Of a stretch of 13,805 nt of DNA, positions 12,919 to 13,805 are shown in pieces (the stretch's first letter is position 1; every line of letters starts with the position of its first letter). The DNA comes from Burkholderiales bacterium (GTDB lineage: Bacteria > Pseudomonadota > Gammaproteobacteria > Burkholderiales > Burkholderiaceae): NCBI GenBank assembly GCA_947371645.1, contig CANBQJ010000093.1:1-13805 (forward strand), read 5' to 3'. The notes below the pieces were generated by a model, which was not told the origin of the DNA, searched no databases, and worked only from the letters and a program-made list of their open reading frames with translations. Both the position numbers and the translations under genes were made by a program.

Positions 12919-13805
12919 GCCAGGCGTGCGTGTTGATCGCGCACACGCGCCAGGGCGGCCGTGAATTCAGCGACGCGCTGCTTTTCCTGGTCGACCACGG
13001 CGGCGGGTGCGCGGGCCACGAAGCTCTCGTTGCCCAGTTTGGCCTGCGCCTTGGCGATTTCGCCTTCGAGGCGCTTGATTTCTTTGGCCAGGCGCTCTTG
13101 CTCGGCGGCCAGGTCGATCTCGACGTGCAGGGCCAGGCGTGCCTCGCCTTGCACCGACACCGGGGCCATCGCCGTGGCCTGGGCGAACGCGGCTTCGTCC
13201 AGCACCTGCACCTCGGCCAGCTTGCCCAGGGCCTTGAGGATGGGCGCGGCCTGGGTGATGAAGTCGGCATCGCCCGTGGTCAGCAGGGGCATGCGCTCTG
13301 CCGGTGACAGGCCCATCTCGCTGCGCAAGGCGCGCACGCTGCCCACCATGGCCTTGAGCCTGGCCATCCAGGCGTCGCTGTCGGCGCACACCCGCTCCAG
13401 GTCGGCCACCGGGTAGGCGGCTTGCACGATGGAGTCGTCCGAGCCCGGCTCTTTGCGGCCGGCCACGGGTGCGACCTCTTGCCACAGGGCTTCGGTGATG
13501 AAGGGCGTGATGGGGTGCAGGAGGCGCAGCACGGTCTCGAGCACGCGGATGAGCGTGCGGCGGGTGGCGCGCTGCTGGGCTTCATCGCCTGTCTGGATCT
13601 GCACCTTGGCGATTTCGAGGTACCAGTCGCAGTACTCGTCCCACACGAACTGGTAAATGGCGTTGGCCACGTTGTCCAGGCGCAGGTCGGTGAAGCCCTG
13701 GGCCACGGCGGCTTCCACGCGCTGCAGCTCGCTGACGATCCAGCGGTCGGCGGGGCTGAAGTCCAGGTAGGTGCCGGCCGCGCACACGCCGGCTTCGTGC
13801 TTTTG
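12915..13805 (-). CDS. valS: Valyl-tRNA synthetase, C-terminal part (5' end outside window)
   Basis: ValS charges tRNA(Val) with valine in the cytoplasm. Only the last 296 residues are present, and the frame runs open through the right edge. What is seen begins after the catalytic core. [19 protein letters not shown] starts the anticodon-binding helical domain, which contains [21 protein letters not shown] and the conserved [15 protein letters not shown]. The final 65 residues or so form the charged coiled-coil tRNA arm special to ValS, with [31 protein letters not shown] and a closing Glu/Arg-rich helix. That arm separates ValS from IleS and LeuS. The KMSKS and HIGH motifs should lie beyond the window. 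It lies upstream of galU on the same strand and may be partly cotranscribed with it. Confidence 0.95.
   Translation of the reverse strand, partial: QKHEAGVCAAGTYLDFSPADRWIVSELQRVEAAVAQGFTDLRLDNVANAIYQFVWDEYCDWYLEIAKVQIQTGDEAQQRATRRTLIRVLETVLRLLHPITPFITEALWQEVAPVAGRKEPGSDDSIVQAAYPVADLERVCADSDAWMARLKAMVGSVRALRSEMGLSPAERMPLLTTGDADFITQAAPILKALGKLAEVQVLDEAAFAQATAMAPVSVQGEARLALHVEIDLAAEQERLAKEIKRLEGEIAKAQAKLGNESFVARAPAAVVDQEKQRVAEFTAALARVRDQHARLA

Noticed and set aside
11551..12936. 461-codon open frame across aroK, the terminator and galU on the plus strand
   Set aside because: It reads through a strong hairpin terminator and antisense to galU, with no homology-like motif.

Overview
The window looks like an ordinary, conserved chromosomal stretch of a betaproteobacterium of the order Burkholderiales, most likely family Comamonadaceae. 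The reasons are the high GC content (judged by eye), the Gram-negative porin type, the order lysA-lptM / cyaY / mrcA / pilMNOPQ-aroK, and the sequence style of PilN, PilQ and LysA. I see no insertion sequence, phage gene, CRISPR array, rRNA or tRNA, and no previously undescribed system. Nearly the whole window is explained by eleven complete genes and one partial gene.

Layout, left to right. At 137-1441 (+) lies a trimeric general porin, followed by a strong hairpin terminator. At 1508-3081 (-) lies lptM-lysA: a small lipoprotein linked to LPS-transport assembly, then diaminopimelate decarboxylase. Diverging from lptM, with only 24 bp between the two start codons, is cyaY (3106-3471, +), a frataxin. 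It converges with mrcA (3472-5892, -), the class A penicillin-binding protein PBP1A, with no base between the two stop codons.

A 239-bp divergent intergenic region separates mrcA from the type IV pilus alignment and secretin operon pilM-pilN-pilO-pilP-pilQ-aroK (6132-11821, +). Successive genes overlap by 1 or 4 bases, or are 3 bases apart, so translation is probably coupled throughout. A perfect 10-bp-stem hairpin then separates aroK from convergent galU (11920-12789, -). Upstream of galU is the 3' part of valS (12915 to the right edge, -).

The genes mostly serve the cell envelope. LysA makes lysine from the meso-diaminopimelate that PBP1A cross-links, PBP1A polymerises peptidoglycan, LptM and the porin belong to the outer membrane, PilMNOPQ spans the envelope for twitching pili, and GalU supplies UDP-glucose for surface glycans. 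AroK (shikimate pathway), CyaY (iron-sulfur cluster assembly) and ValS (translation) are housekeeping genes.

Points worth a second look are mostly regulatory. They include palindromes in the mrcA and galU control regions, hairpins just 5' of the porin and pilM ribosome binding sites, missing Shine-Dalgarno sequences on three minus-strand genes (lptM possibly leaderless), the zero-gap cyaY/mrcA junction, and the absence of aroB after aroK.
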